Part shown: positions 1-7,247 of the stretch, one piece after another
Numbering within the stretch: the first letter of the stretch is position 1
Layout of the letters: each line of letters starts with the position of its first letter
Assembly (NCBI GenBank): GCA_034717695.1
Contig: JAYELS010000053.1
Coordinates: 1 to 64,000 of the forward strand
Length of the DNA stretch: 64,000 nt
Source of the DNA: NAT127 sp034717695
Lineage (GTDB): Bacteria > Pseudomonadota > Gammaproteobacteria > Pseudomonadales > Porticoccaceae
Direction: 5' to 3'
Notes under the pieces: generated by a model
Seen by the model: only the letters and a program-made list of their open reading frames with translations
What the model was told of the DNA's origin: nothing
Databases searched by the model: none
Translations under genes and position numbers: made by a program

Positions 1-84
1 TGGACCATGCCGATCCGCAACTGGAAGCCCGCCCTGAATCGCTTTATGATCGACTTCGGTGATCGCTTGGCCGATTACCAGTGA
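1..84 (+). CDS. IS256-family transposase, C-terminal end (partial)
   Basis: Only the last 27 codons are in the window, in frame 1, ending in TGA at 82-84. The visible residues include WTMPIRNWKPALNRF and a final GDRLADYQ. This resembles the C-terminal tail of mutator-type (IS256) DDE transposases, which end in a W-x-x-x-I-x-x-W-x-x-x-L-N-x-F pattern. The catalytic DDE residues lie upstream of the window. The tail is followed within about 40 bp by a sequence typical of an IS256-family terminal repeat, which supports the family call. The family assignment rests on a short tail and the adjacent end sequence. Confidence 0.7.
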   Translation, partial: WTMPIRNWKPALNRFMIDFGDRLADYQ

Positions 85-125
85 GCAACCGGCATGAGCA
101 GTTACACAGAATTATTTACAGGGTC
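1..125 (+). mobile_element. Right end of an IS256-family insertion sequence
   Basis: The transposase stop is followed at about 96-125 by GAGCAGTTACACAGAATTAT and then TTACAGGGTC. This looks like the inner-to-outer reading of an IS256-family terminal inverted repeat. Immediately after it the reading frame of the next gene begins without a start codon, so the element has inserted inside that gene. The left end and the target duplication are outside the window, so the exact outer base is approximate. Confidence 0.65.
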
Positions 126-199
126 ATTTTGTTAGCGACCCTAGCGATGCCTATATCATAGGTGCGGATGTCTTCGATGGAGCCTATTCAATTGAGAGC

Positions 200-1870
200 G
201 TGATTTTTTTTGCTACCGTGGCGAATCTAGTCACAAGCAAAGGCTTTAAATGCAAATTTGTCTCCGTTTCTTCTCGAGACAATGTAGATAAGTCAGTCAT
301 AGACGTATGGAATCAAATACCAAAGGAATGCCAGATCGCCGCCCGGGACCCTTATTCGTTTTTACGCCTACGCGCATTCCTTCCTGACCATAACATAATA
401 TTTTCCACCGACACGGTATTTTCCCTTAAAGATCCAGACCACTTTAAAGAACTACCATCTGTCAAGGGAATTCAAAAAATTTCAAATGATGGCTATAAGA
501 TATATTTTCTCAATGCCAATTATCACCACAAATCGTCGAGTGATTTCATACGAAACTTATCAAAGAAAATCCTTGATGACGAAAACAATTTCGTCTACTT
601 CGTCGCTCATGACTTACGTGATGTAGCGGGAGATTTACAAGCTGCGCGCGATCTACAAGCTACGTTTTACGCGACTAATAGAGCCGAATGTCTAATCCCT
701 AGTAGTTATTTTGAAATCAGAGCGGCTTGTCGACATGCGGATCATCTCATTTCAGCAAGGATGCACTTAGTAATTGCATTTCTATGTGCAGCAAAGGTCC
801 CTTACTTCCTTGAGTACAACAAAAAGGGGAGAGGTTTATACGAACTCTTCAACGCTACCAGCCACTGCCTCGACATTGACGAAGATCCTGTCAATTATCA
901 GTCAATTTTATCCATTCAAAATCAAGACATATCAAGAGAGTTAAAGCGGGCCAGGCACCTTAGCAAACGCTCTTTTGAACACCTGCACTGCCAAAATACC
1001 GAGACAGAATTATTTAAGGGATGGTCAGCCTGTCTTTACCAAAAAATGTCGCCTAACGAGCAGTATTCTTATTTGCCTGAGAAAAATTTCAAGGCCCTCG
1101 TTAGAATGGATGTTCATAGAGTTGAGAAGGCTTTAAGCTTGAAAGCGACAAAATCAGATTTTGGAATTAGCTCACAACTTAAAAGCCGGCTAATTATTCA
1201 ACAGTCTTTTGCTGATGAGCAAAGCACAAAGAAAGAAATTTCAGGCGCAATTTCCGCAATGGATTGCTTTAACAAGCTCGGCGAAAAAATATTGAAAAAT
1301 AACGTAGGAGTCACTGCACAGAATAGAAGCTTCAAACTGTCCGAGCCATTGATTAACACTTTGATATCCGAGAGAAGGTCCGTCAGGAACTTTACAAGTC
1401 ACGTAGTAGATGACGGATTGCTTGGCAATTACGCAAAACAGGCAATATCTCTAGCGCCATCAGTTTGTAATCGTCAACCAAATCGTATCCATTTTTTTAA
1501 AGGAAGCCTTATAGATCGCGCATTGATTTCACAAAACGGCTCTCGCGGTTGGCGAAATCAAATACCTAACCTCGCTCTGATAACAACAGACTTGAGGTGT
1601 TTTGAGAATTATTCAGAGCGCAAACAAGTTTTTATATCCGGCGGACTAACCGCTCAGTCCTTTATCACTGTGCTGCACTTACATGGCTACGACAGCTGCG
1701 CACTGAACCTTGATATCGATGACAAGGAACTTCTCAACATCCGGACTTGCACAGGGATACCCTCTTACGAGCAACCCATCATGTTCATCGCCTTTGGCCA
1801 GAGAGCCAATGGATGCTATGTCGCCTCTTCTGCACGCAACGAGGAGGACTGCTTTACAATCCACGTATAA
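200..1870 (+). CDS. Polysaccharide pyruvyl transferase-nitroreductase fusion, 5'-truncated by IS insertion
   Basis: The first roughly 230 residues match the polysaccharide pyruvyl transferase (CsaB/WcaK) fold, which adds pyruvate ketals to surface sugars. The diagnostic C-terminal HLISARMH followed by a P-Y-F segment is present. Roughly residues 390-545 form an FMN nitroreductase-like domain, with ERRSVRNF, APSVCNRQPNR and a late G-G-L-T-A-Q helix. The GTG at 200 is only the first formal start. The same frame stays open upstream to the IS end at about 125 and encodes DAYIIGADVFDGAYSIE, the expected N-terminal strand-loop of the pyruvyl transferase, so the true start has been separated by the IS. 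A short tandem duplication (DLQAARDLQAT) lies mid-protein. The gene is AT-rich compared with the chromosome from 4 kb on. It is probably a pseudogene or makes a truncated product. What the fused nitroreductase does is unknown. Confidence 0.75.
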   Translation: MIFFATVANLVTSKGFKCKFVSVSSRDNVDKSVIDVWNQIPKECQIAARDPYSFLRLRAFLPDHNIIFSTDTVFSLKDPDHFKELPSVKGIQKISNDGYKIYFLNANYHHKSSSDFIRNLSKKILDDENNFVYFVAHDLRDVAGDLQAARDLQATFYATNRAECLIPSSYFEIRAACRHADHLISARMHLVIAFLCAAKVPYFLEYNKKGRGLYELFNATSHCLDIDEDPVNYQSILSIQNQDISRELKRARHLSKRSFEHLHCQNTETELFKGWSACLYQKMSPNEQYSYLPEKNFKALVRMDVHRVEKALSLKATKSDFGISSQLKSRLIIQQSFADEQSTKKEISGAISAMDCFNKLGEKILKNNVGVTAQNRSFKLSEPLINTLISERRSVRNFTSHVVDDGLLGNYAKQAISLAPSVCNRQPNRIHFFKGSLIDRALISQNGSRGWRNQIPNLALITTDLRCFENYSERKQVFISGGLTAQSFITVLHLHGYDSCALNLDIDDKELLNIRTCTGIPSYEQPIMFIAFGQRANGCYVASSARNEEDCFTIHV

Positions 1871-1875
1871 AATTT

Positions 1876-3762
1876 TCAGATAAATGCATCTGTTTTTCTT
1901 GCGATAACTGACATTTTTTCGTAAAGCACTAGCGCTTCAGTATTGGAAAACATGGTAATTACAGTATCGTCTAATTGCTTCGCATAATTTATGGCAATAT
2001 CTTTCAGATCGGCTCTATTGAGTACACTAGCGTCAGCAAACCTGATCAATTTCTCTAAATATTCGTCATCACGCAATTGCTCTAGGTCGACCAGCAATAC
2101 TCTTCCAGGCCTAATACTCTGCAACTCTAAATAAGTAGTTGCGACACGAACGTACTCGTCGACAAATAGATCAATATTTCTAAGACTAAGGTCATTCTTA
2201 AAACGAGCTTCTGAAATCAGTGACAACCATTGCCTTGCAGGATGGATGAAGAGGATTATGACGTGACTGCCCGGAAAATGGGACGTTAGAAAATATACAG
2301 TATGAGATTCGTTTAATTTTGAGTTCAGAGCCACAAAACGCAAATCGCGAATTTCGTCTAAATACAGTGAATCCAATCCTTTTGCAACATGGTCATATGC
2401 AACATTGATCGATCGTTGAAAATCTACCGATCCAATCAAACACTGATCTGAGTTTGCGGAAGAGTTGATAAGAGGATAAATACGTTCATCTCTGCCCCTA
2501 GCAAATATCGATATGGCTTCTGAGAGAGACTCCAAATTTTGCCGTTTTACAAATTTATTGTCAGAAAGTAGGTTGAACATTTTTAACAAGTGAGGAATTT
2601 CACCCACAGAAAACAAAAAAATGTGATTTCGATACTTCGCCTTTCTGTTTCCGTTTTTACGGCCATTATCCAATGCTAAATTTATTGCGACTTCACACTG
2701 GTTATCGACACTTAATACATCTTGGTATTTAAAGATGGCCAATTCTATCTTCTGGTAAATGCCAAACCAAAACTCCTCATCTAGGATCAGTTTCTCACAA
2801 TACTTAGCAATATCTCCACTGTTGTTTGAAGCAAGGACAACTTCCGCTAGTACATTCTCCAGGCCATCCTTACACCTTGCCGTACCAACCACCGGTGTTT
2901 TTGAGGACAGAGAATCTAAAACCTTTGTTTTGACACCTGTACCAGAGACCGTGGTTGCAAGTTGCACTCTGTATCGAGAAACATAATCCAGCAAGTCGTC
3001 AACTTCGCCGATGAACTTGACTCTTGACGCAGCCGGGATACTTAGTCTGTCAAAATTCAAAAGGTTGGTATTTTTGCCAATGATGTGTAGCTCACTATCA
3101 GGAATTTTCTCTGCGATTAACGGCCAAACATTATTGAGCGCATACCTAAAGGACGCAATGTTGTGCGGATGCGTAGATCCGGACATACAAATATGCGGGA
3201 GTCTTTCAGAAAATGATCTTGCTATGTTCCTAACACTTGATTTGAAAGGCACGCTGATCACGGTCATCTTTTCCCGATCAAGCCCATAATAGACCCGCGC
3301 CTTCTCAACTTCCTCTACAGAGACATAGACAACACAATCCGCCATGCGAACCAAGATTGATTCAAGATAAGCTGTTATCTCTCGTTCTTTGGACGACAAG
3401 TGTGCATTGTTAACCAACATCATGTCGCACAAATCCACGACTACGCTTATTTTCGGATTTAGTCTTTTTACCTGATCGAGAATTCTCAAGGCTCCAATCA
3501 GAGTGTGATTCAACCAGAAATGGGAAAGCCAAATAACATCTGCGCTAAAGACTGACTGCCAATTGACTCGCCCCCAGCTAAATTCGCTATTTTTCGATTT
3601 TATTTCATCAAGAAAATCGGTATCGGGCTTTTCAATAAAATAGCCATGGGAGACTTTATGCCCAAGTGTCATCAAGGATTCGATAATGTGTTTCGCCCTT
3701 ACCATGCTACCGGAGAATTTTTCAATCCGCTCGGAAGTGACAAAATATATGTTCTTAGCCAT
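1876..3762 (-). CDS. GT-B glycosyltransferase with a sulfotransferase-like C-terminal extension
   Basis: A 628-residue protein that converges on the pyruvyltransferase gene with a 5-bp gap. Residues 1-375 look like a GT4-type GT-B enzyme: an N-terminal domain with S-G-S-M-V-R-A-K, then a nucleotide-sugar domain with HPHNIASFRYAL, ELHIIGKNT, VKFIGEVDDL and GTGVKTKVLDSLSSKTPVV. About 230 more residues follow, containing HVIILFIHPARQWLSL. That pattern recalls the 3'-phosphate-binding segment of sulfotransferases, but a clear 5' P-loop (G-x-x-G-T-T) is missing, so this half is only tentatively assigned. Low GC content and the neighbouring gene point to a transferred surface-polysaccharide locus. 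Confidence 0.65.
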   Translation of the reverse strand: MAKNIYFVTSERIEKFSGSMVRAKHIIESLMTLGHKVSHGYFIEKPDTDFLDEIKSKNSEFSWGRVNWQSVFSADVIWLSHFWLNHTLIGALRILDQVKRLNPKISVVVDLCDMMLVNNAHLSSKEREITAYLESILVRMADCVVYVSVEEVEKARVYYGLDREKMTVISVPFKSSVRNIARSFSERLPHICMSGSTHPHNIASFRYALNNVWPLIAEKIPDSELHIIGKNTNLLNFDRLSIPAASRVKFIGEVDDLLDYVSRYRVQLATTVSGTGVKTKVLDSLSSKTPVVGTARCKDGLENVLAEVVLASNNSGDIAKYCEKLILDEEFWFGIYQKIELAIFKYQDVLSVDNQCEVAINLALDNGRKNGNRKAKYRNHIFLFSVGEIPHLLKMFNLLSDNKFVKRQNLESLSEAISIFARGRDERIYPLINSSANSDQCLIGSVDFQRSINVAYDHVAKGLDSLYLDEIRDLRFVALNSKLNESHTVYFLTSHFPGSHVIILFIHPARQWLSLISEARFKNDLSLRNIDLFVDEYVRVATTYLELQSIRPGRVLLVDLEQLRDDEYLEKLIRFADASVLNRADLKDIAINYAKQLDDTVITMFSNTEALVLYEKMSVIARKTDAFI

Positions 3763-3925
3763 TGAAAATACTCGGTAAGATTAAACACCAAGTGCGATAT
3801 GTAGTTTGAGAGAGGTATGTTCAAAACCGTCAATTTCGTGAGGCAAGCAAAATATCGAGATGACTATTTTCATTTATTCTCTCAACACTCGACGGACAAG
3901 GACGGGAGGTGGCTATCATCGACGG

Positions 3926-4225
3926 TCACAGCAACTGACCCTCCCTGAGCGCCACCTCATGTATGGGAAGACGCCTGAGATTGGGGGCGCTTATCAGCAC
4001 ATCCACGTTACGGCCGTGAAACAGGCGGGAGACTTTTGCCGACAGTTGGGCAGCAAGCAAGGCGGGGTTATCAACGGCGTCAGGGCATTCCACCATCAGG
4101 TCGAGATCCCCGCCCCGGGCTGCGTCATCAAGCCTTGAGCCAAAGACTCGCACACGGCAATCGCCCCCCATCACCTGATGTGCCAGGCGAACGATATCTT
4201 TTTTGTGCTCCTCGTCGATGCGCAT
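3926..4225 (-). CDS. MNT-type (pol beta superfamily) nucleotidyltransferase domain protein
   Basis: A 99-residue minimal nucleotidyltransferase. The hallmark is VFGSRLDD, ten residues before GGDLDLMVE, which gives the GS motif and the two metal-binding Asp residues; a further Asp lies in NVDVLI. Such proteins are normally encoded with a HEPN partner, either as toxin-antitoxin modules (MNT-HEPN, where MNT modifies the HEPN toxin) or as substrate-binding pairs. Here the stop codon overlaps a GTG (GTGA) that opens a frame of only 15 codons before a stop at 3882. A full partner is therefore absent. The gene stands at the boundary between GC-rich DNA and the AT-rich patch. The biochemical role is unproven. 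Confidence 0.7.
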   Translation of the reverse strand: MRIDEEHKKDIVRLAHQVMGGDCRVRVFGSRLDDAARGGDLDLMVECPDAVDNPALLAAQLSAKVSRLFHGRNVDVLISAPNLRRLPIHEVALREGQLL

Positions 4226-4321
4226 CGTCGGTTTACGGCCTCAGGGAAGCGCTTGCATCGCTGGAGTCTAGCACACCGCATTGCATTCCCTTGGCGCCTC
4301 CGACCCGTTCAATCCTCGCCA

Positions 4322-5233
4322 TCAAAACAAATCCTCAATAGACAAATACCGCTCCCCCGTGTCGTAGCTGAATACCAGCACCCTGCTACCGGCGGGCATC
4401 TCGTCCAGTTTGCGATCGACGGCGGCGAGGCTGGCGCCGGAGGAGATGCCGACGAAGATGCCCTCCTCCCGGGCGCAGCGGCGGGTCATGGTGAAGCTGT
4501 CTTCCTCGCTCACCTTTATGGCGCCGTCGAGGATGGCGGTATTGAGCACCTCGGGGATAAAGCCGGCGCCGATGCCCTGGAGGCGGTGCAGTCCCTTTTC
4601 CCCGCCGCTGATGACCGGGGATTTTTCCGGCTCGACGGCGTATACCTTAAGGCCCGGGAACTGGGCCTTGAGCACTTCGGCACAGCCGGTGATGTGGCCA
4701 CCGGTACCCACGCCGGTAATCAGGTAGTCGAGGCCGTCGGGGAAGTCGGCGAGAATCTCGGCGGCGGTGGTGTCGCGGTGAACCTGGACGTTGGCGGCGT
4801 TGCTGAATTGCATGGGCATCCAGCTGTTGGGGTTCTCGGCGATCAGGGCGCGGGCCTTTTCGATGCAGCCCCCCATGCCGAGTTCCCTGGGGGTGAGCAC
4901 CAGTTCGGCGCCCAGGGCCGCCATGTATTTGCGCCGCTCGATGGACATGGATTCGGGCATGGTGAGGATCAGACGGTAGCCCTTCACCGCGCACACCATG
5001 GCGAGGGCGATGCCGGTGTTGCCGGAGGTGGGTTCGATGATCACCGTGTCCCTGTCGATCAGGCCCCGGCGCTCGGCGTCCTCGATCATGGACAGGCCAA
5101 TCCGGTCCTTGATGCTGGCGCCGGGGTTGAAGCGCTCGGCCTTCATCCACACCTCGATATTGGCGGGGAACAGCCGATTGATGCGGATGCAGGGGGTATT
5201 GCCGATGGTGTCGAGAATGCTGTGGTATTTCAT
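4322..5233 (-). CDS. cysK: Cysteine synthase (O-acetylserine sulfhydrylase)
   Basis: A 303-residue PLP enzyme that replaces the acetyl group of O-acetylserine with sulfide to form cysteine. The PLP lysine is Lys42 in NPGASIKDR. The substrate loop is TSGNTG and the phosphate-binding loop is GVGTGGHITG; the C-terminal part holds GISSGAS and a YLSIEDLF end. ATG at 5233 is chosen because the N-terminus KYHSILDTIGNTP fits the family and AGGAAAGAGG precedes it; an upstream in-frame extension has no family features. CysK and CysM are hard to separate from sequence alone. The length and ending favour CysK. Confidence 0.85.
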   Translation of the reverse strand: MKYHSILDTIGNTPCIRINRLFPANIEVWMKAERFNPGASIKDRIGLSMIEDAERRGLIDRDTVIIEPTSGNTGIALAMVCAVKGYRLILTMPESMSIERRKYMAALGAELVLTPRELGMGGCIEKARALIAENPNSWMPMQFSNAANVQVHRDTTAAEILADFPDGLDYLITGVGTGGHITGCAEVLKAQFPGLKVYAVEPEKSPVISGGEKGLHRLQGIGAGFIPEVLNTAILDGAIKVSEEDSFTMTRRCAREEGIFVGISSGASLAAVDRKLDEMPAGSRVLVFSYDTGERYLSIEDLF

Positions 5234-5282
5234 GGCGCCTCTTTCCTGTTGGCGGATCTCTGGGCGGGCGCGGCGGCCCCTG

Positions 5283-6161
5283 TCAGCGCTTGGGGTAGAG
5301 CCTGGGCTGGCCCTCGGGGCGCTGCTTGAAGCGTTTATATTCCCACTGGTATTGCTCCGGCGCAATCAGCACGCTGCGTTCCACCAGGCGATTGAGCGCA
5401 GCGACGGCCACTTGAGGGTCGGGGTCGTAGAGGGCCGCGTCCGGCTCGAGGATATCGAGGTCAAAGCCTTGGGCCGTGCGTCTTGCGAAGGCGAGCAGCA
5501 CTCCGGCGCCGGAGCGCTGCACGAGGTTGTGCACCAGGGTCATGGTGAGGGCGGGCACGCCAAAAAAGGGCGCGAAGATGCCGCCGCTCGGGTCCGGTTC
5601 CATGTCGGGGAGGATGCCGGTGATCTCGCGGTTCTTGAGGGCCTTGATCAGGGCGGATACACCCCGCAGGTTGGTGGGCACCAGGGTGGCGCCGGCCTTG
5701 GCGCGACCGGCGCGGATGATATCCTCGACGCCGGGCTGGCGCGGTGGCTGATAGAGGATGGTGGTGGGGCCAAGGCTTGACGCCCAGAGGCCCGCCAGCT
5801 CCCAGTTGCCAATATGGGGGCTGATCATGATGGTTCCCCGCTGCGTCGCCAGCTGTCGGGTAACGGCGTCTTCGCCATGGATAGCCCCGATCAGCTCCAG
5901 GGCCCGGGACCCCAGGCGCCAGATGATCGGCACCTCGAACACCGTCATTCCCCAGTTTTGCAGGCTGCGGCGGGCGAGGCGCAGGCGCTCGTCCTCGCCC
6001 ATGGCGGGAAAGCACAGGGCCAGATTGATGCGGGTGGTGACAGCTTCACGGCTATCGAGGCGCCAGGCGATTTCCCCCACCAGCCAACCGAGCCGGCGGG
6101 CGAGGCCGAGGGGCAGGCGGGATGCCAAGGCGATGAAGAGTCGCAGCAGGAATGTGGTCAT
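5283..6161 (-). CDS. LpxL/LpxM-type lipid A late acyltransferase (HtrB family)
   Basis: A 292-residue inner-membrane acyltransferase expected to transfer a fatty acyl chain to Kdo-lipid A or a related glycolipid. An N-terminal hydrophobic segment anchors it, and the catalytic H-x4-E is seen in SPHIGNWE near residue 118. Further family marks are the early RINLALCFP segment, ILYQPPRQP, GILPDMEPDP and the C-terminal YQWEYKRFKQRP. It is upstream of cysK on the same strand with a 49-bp gap and diverges from glyQ. Which acyl position it serves cannot be told from sequence. Confidence 0.85.
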   Translation of the reverse strand: MTTFLLRLFIALASRLPLGLARRLGWLVGEIAWRLDSREAVTTRINLALCFPAMGEDERLRLARRSLQNWGMTVFEVPIIWRLGSRALELIGAIHGEDAVTRQLATQRGTIMISPHIGNWELAGLWASSLGPTTILYQPPRQPGVEDIIRAGRAKAGATLVPTNLRGVSALIKALKNREITGILPDMEPDPSGGIFAPFFGVPALTMTLVHNLVQRSGAGVLLAFARRTAQGFDLDILEPDAALYDPDPQVAVAALNRLVERSVLIAPEQYQWEYKRFKQRPEGQPRLYPKR

Positions 6162-6257
6162 GGGTCTCCCTTCCGGTCGCCCTAGGATACCCCAAAGGCC
6201 CGCCGCTGTTGGCCATCAGGCGCCGGTGGCGGCCATGACTTCAAGTGCCTATCCCCC

Positions 6258-6263
6258 TATAAT
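6258..6263 (+). promoter_or_regulatory. Probable -10 element of the glyQS promoter
   Basis: A perfect TATAAT lies 31 bp before the glyQ start in the 130-bp divergent region. No good -35 hexamer is visible 17 bp upstream (ATGACT), so this may be a weak or extended promoter. Confidence 0.45.
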
Positions 6264-6293
6264 TGCCGCCTTTGCATTCAACAGGTGACAACC

Positions 6294-7247
6294 GTGGCCG
6301 ATCAAACACCGGACGTGTCGACGTTTCAGGGGCTGATTCTCGCCCTTCAGCAGTTCTGGGCACAGCAGGGCTGCGTGATTCTGCAACCCCTGGATATGGA
6401 AGTGGGCGCCGGCACCTTTCACCCGGGTACCTTTCTGCGCGCCGTGGGGCCCGAGAACTGGAACAGCGCCTACGTTCAGCCCTGTCGCCGCCCCAAGGAT
6501 GGCCGCTACGGCGAGAATCCCAACCGCCTGCAGCATTACTACCAGTTCCAGGTGGTGTTGAAGCCCTCCCCCGACAATATTCAGGATCTGTACCTGGAAT
6601 CCCTGCGGCTGCTCGGCATCGATACGTCGATCCACGATATCCGCTTTGTGGAGGACAACTGGGAGTCCCCCACCCTCGGGGCCTGGGGGCTTGGTTGGGA
6701 GGTGTGGTTGAACGGCATGGAGGTGACACAGTTCACCTATTTCCAGCAGGTGGGTGGCATCGAATGCTTCCCCGTCACCGGCGAGATCACCTACGGCCTC
6801 GAGCGCATCGCCATGTACCTCCAGGGGGTCGACAGCATCTACGATCTCACCTGGACCCTGGACCCGGCGGGCAACAAGGTCACCTACGGGGATGTCTTCC
6901 ACCAGAACGAGGTGGAGATGTCGCGCTTCAACTTCGAGGAGGCACCCGTCGATTTTCTGTTCCAGAGCTTCGAGGTGTACGAGCAGGAGAGCCAGCGCCT
7001 GATCGCCCGGGGCCTGCCCCTGCCCGCCTACGAAATGGTGATGAAGGCCTCCCACGCCTTCAACCTGCTCGACGCCCGCCACGCCATTTCGGTGACCGAG
7101 CGCCAGCGCTTCATTCTCCGGGTGCGGACCCTGGCCCGGGCGGTAGCCCAGGCCTATTTTGATTCCCGACTGGCGCTGGGCTTTCCCCTCGCCGATCCGG
7201 CCATTGCCGCCGATGTCATCGCCAAGCACCAGGAGGCTGCCCAATGA
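6294..7247 (+). CDS. glyQ: Glycine--tRNA ligase alpha subunit
   Basis: A 317-residue catalytic alpha subunit of the bacterial alpha2-beta2 glycyl-tRNA synthetase, which activates glycine and charges tRNA-Gly. Family blocks seen are TFQGLILALQQFWAQQGC, LDMEVGAGTFHPGT, YVQPCRRPKDGRYGENPNR, EDNWESPTLGAWGLGWEVW and GLERIAMYLQ. I prefer GTG at 6294: AACAGG lies 8 bp ahead, and the resulting N-terminus has the same length as Pseudomonas GlyQ. An in-frame GTG at 6285 would add three residues. It overlaps glyS by 4 bp (ATGA), so the two subunits are translationally coupled. Confidence 0.96.
   Translation: MADQTPDVSTFQGLILALQQFWAQQGCVILQPLDMEVGAGTFHPGTFLRAVGPENWNSAYVQPCRRPKDGRYGENPNRLQHYYQFQVVLKPSPDNIQDLYLESLRLLGIDTSIHDIRFVEDNWESPTLGAWGLGWEVWLNGMEVTQFTYFQQVGGIECFPVTGEITYGLERIAMYLQGVDSIYDLTWTLDPAGNKVTYGDVFHQNEVEMSRFNFEEAPVDFLFQSFEVYEQESQRLIARGLPLPAYEMVMKASHAFNLLDARHAISVTERQRFILRVRTLARAVAQAYFDSRLALGFPLADPAIAADVIAKHQEAAQ

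Noticed and set aside
3860..4341. Plus-strand frames across the MNT gene
   Set aside because: They lack recognisable features and cross the compositional boundary; the minus-strand nucleotidyltransferase explains the coding signal.
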